A stretch of 33,908 bases of DNA from an uncultured Bacteroidota bacterium (GTDB lineage: Bacteria; Bacteroidota; Rhodothermia; Rhodothermales; Salinibacteraceae): NCBI GenBank assembly GCA_913055845.1, contig CAJXKO010000022.1:1-33908 (forward strand). Direction: 5' to 3'. Made by a program: the position numbers and the translations under genes. Of the stretch, positions 32,722-33,908 are shown one piece after another. Within the stretch, counting starts at the first letter, position 1. The number at the start of each line of letters is the position of its first letter. The notes under the pieces are model-generated. The model ran no database searches. It was not told the DNA's origin and saw only the letters and a list, made by a program, of their open reading frames with translations.

Positions 32722-33908
32722 ATGCGTCCTAACTTCGCCCACATCGAGTACGACCCACCACGCGAGGGAACGGCAACGCCCTCCGATGATGCGACGTGGT
32801 CGACCCCGGAGCAGATCGACGTCGAGGCCATCTACGGCCCCGACGCACTCGACGACCTCGACCATCTCGACTTCGACTCGGGCATCCCCCCCTACCTCCG
32901 CGGGCCGTACACCACGATGTATAAATTCCGGCCGTGGACCATCCGGCAGTATGCGGGCTTCTCCACGGCGGAGGAATCGAATGAATTTTACCGCGAGGCC
33001 CTCGCGTCCGGCCAAAAGGGGCTCTCCGTCGCATTCGACCTTGCCACCCACCGCGGCTACGACTCGGACCACGACCGGGTGCGGGGCGACGTGGGCAAGG
33101 CGGGCGTGGCAATCGACACCGTCGAGGACATGAAGCGCCTGTTTGAGGGCATTCCGCTGGGCGACGTGTCGGTGTCGATGACGATGAATGGGGCGGTGCT
33201 GCCCGTCATGGCGTTCTATATCGCGGCGGCGGAGGAGCAGGGGGCCTCCCACGAGCAGCTAGCGGGCACCATCCAGAACGACATCCTGAAGGAGTTCATG
33301 GTGCGCAACACCTACATCTACCCGCCACAGCCGTCGATGCGGATTGTGGGGGAGATTTTCGCCTACTGCGCCGCGGAGATGCCCAAGTTCAACGCCATCT
33401 CAGTCAGCGGCTACCACATGCACGAGGCGGGGGCGCCGGCGGACCTGGAGCTCGCCTACACGCTGGCCGACGGCCTCGAATACCTTCGCACGGGGCTCGA
33501 CGCGGGTCTCGACATCGACGACTTTGCCCCACGCGTCTCCTTTTTCTGGGCGATCGGGATGAACCACTTCATGGAGATTGCCAAGATGCGGGCTGGGCGC
33601 CTGCTCTGGGCGAAGCTGGTGAAGCAGTTCGATCCCGAAAATCCGAAGTCGATGGCCCTGCGCACCCACTGCCAGACCTCCGGCTACAGCCTCGCGGAGC
33701 AGGACCCATTTAACAATGTGGCTCGCACGACCATCGAGGCCATGGCCGCGGCGTTCGGCGGGACGCAGTCGCTCCACACCAACGCGCTGGACGAGGCCAT
33801 CGCGCTGCCGAGTGAGTTTGCCGCCCGCATTGCCCGCAACACGCAGCTCTACCTGCAGGAGGAGACCGACATCACCGAGGCGATCGACCCGTGGGCCGGC
33901 TCCTACTA
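32722..33908 (+). CDS. mutB: Methylmalonyl-CoA mutase, large (catalytic) subunit, N-terminal 395 codons
   Basis: This is the catalytic, adenosylcobalamin-binding partner of MutA; the window ends inside the TIM barrel, before the cobalamin domain. The ATG at 32722 starts [16 protein letters not shown]. Diagnostic blocks are [29 protein letters not shown] (substrate channel, Tyr and Arg contacting CoA), [73 protein letters not shown] (catalytic His region), [11 protein letters not shown], and IDPWAGSYY at the edge. No Shine-Dalgarno sequence is seen; the repeat array sits directly upstream. It is presumably cotranscribed with mutA. Confidence 0.97.
   Translation, partial: MRPNFAHIEYDPPREGTATPSDDATWSTPEQIDVEAIYGPDALDDLDHLDFDSGIPPYLRGPYTTMYKFRPWTIRQYAGFSTAEESNEFYREALASGQKGLSVAFDLATHRGYDSDHDRVRGDVGKAGVAIDTVEDMKRLFEGIPLGDVSVSMTMNGAVLPVMAFYIAAAEEQGASHEQLAGTIQNDILKEFMVRNTYIYPPQPSMRIVGEIFAYCAAEMPKFNAISVSGYHMHEAGAPADLELAYTLADGLEYLRTGLDAGLDIDDFAPRVSFFWAIGMNHFMEIAKMRAGRLLWAKLVKQFDPENPKSMALRTHCQTSGYSLAEQDPFNNVARTTIEAMAAAFGGTQSLHTNALDEAIALPSEFAARIARNTQLYLQEETDITEAIDPWAGSY

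Overview
The window looks like chromosomal housekeeping DNA from a moderately high-GC, salt-adapted member of the Rhodothermota/Bacteroidota, close to Salinibacter. Three things point there: strongly acidic proteins with long Glu/Asp-rich tails on IF-2, S1 and NusA; start codons that almost never have a Shine-Dalgarno sequence; and the gene set itself. The species call is inference. No tRNA, rRNA, CRISPR array, transposase or prophage gene was seen.

Layout. Positions 1-77 hold the first codons of tuf (EF-Tu, minus strand). After a 690-base gene-free stretch comes an SLC13-type transporter with two RCK_C domains (plus). It converges on a minus-strand block: a 75-aa unknown, an Ig-like-repeat lipoprotein, scpA and galE. 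Next is the long minus-strand translation/RNA block, transcribed rimP-nusA-infB-rbfA-truB-ribF-rpsO-pnp (17.8 kb down to 7.7 kb). Hairpins lie in front of rimP, between rpsO and pnp, and after pnp. Upstream of it are prfB, with an intact +1 frameshift site, and a class I aminotransferase. The aminotransferase is divergent from an aldehyde dehydrogenase (plus).

From 22.4 to 29.9 kb the minus strand carries a 102-aa unknown, a 115-aa unknown, a DUF434 protein, an ACT-domain malic enzyme, rpsA (S1 with an unusual helix-hairpin-helix tail), cmk and a LEA14-like lipoprotein. From 30.0 kb the plus strand carries a SPOUT RNA methyltransferase and the two methylmalonyl-CoA mutase subunits, mutA and mutB; mutB runs off the window.

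How they work together. The 7.7-17.8 kb block couples transcription elongation (NusA), ribosome maturation (RimP, RbfA), initiation (IF-2), tRNA pseudouridylation (TruB), flavin cofactor synthesis (RibF), S15 and RNA decay (PNPase). This is a classical bacterial gene neighbourhood. cmk-rpsA is another conserved pair. MutA/MutB link propionyl-CoA-type metabolism to succinyl-CoA, and the malic enzyme links malate to pyruvate.

No clearly new defence or mobile system was found. The less ordinary items are: a mirrored array of 7-base repeats across the mutA stop codon; the S1 protein's HhH tail; the prfB frameshift signal in a genome with SD-less starts; the structured rimP leader; and a DUF434/115-aa gene pair.
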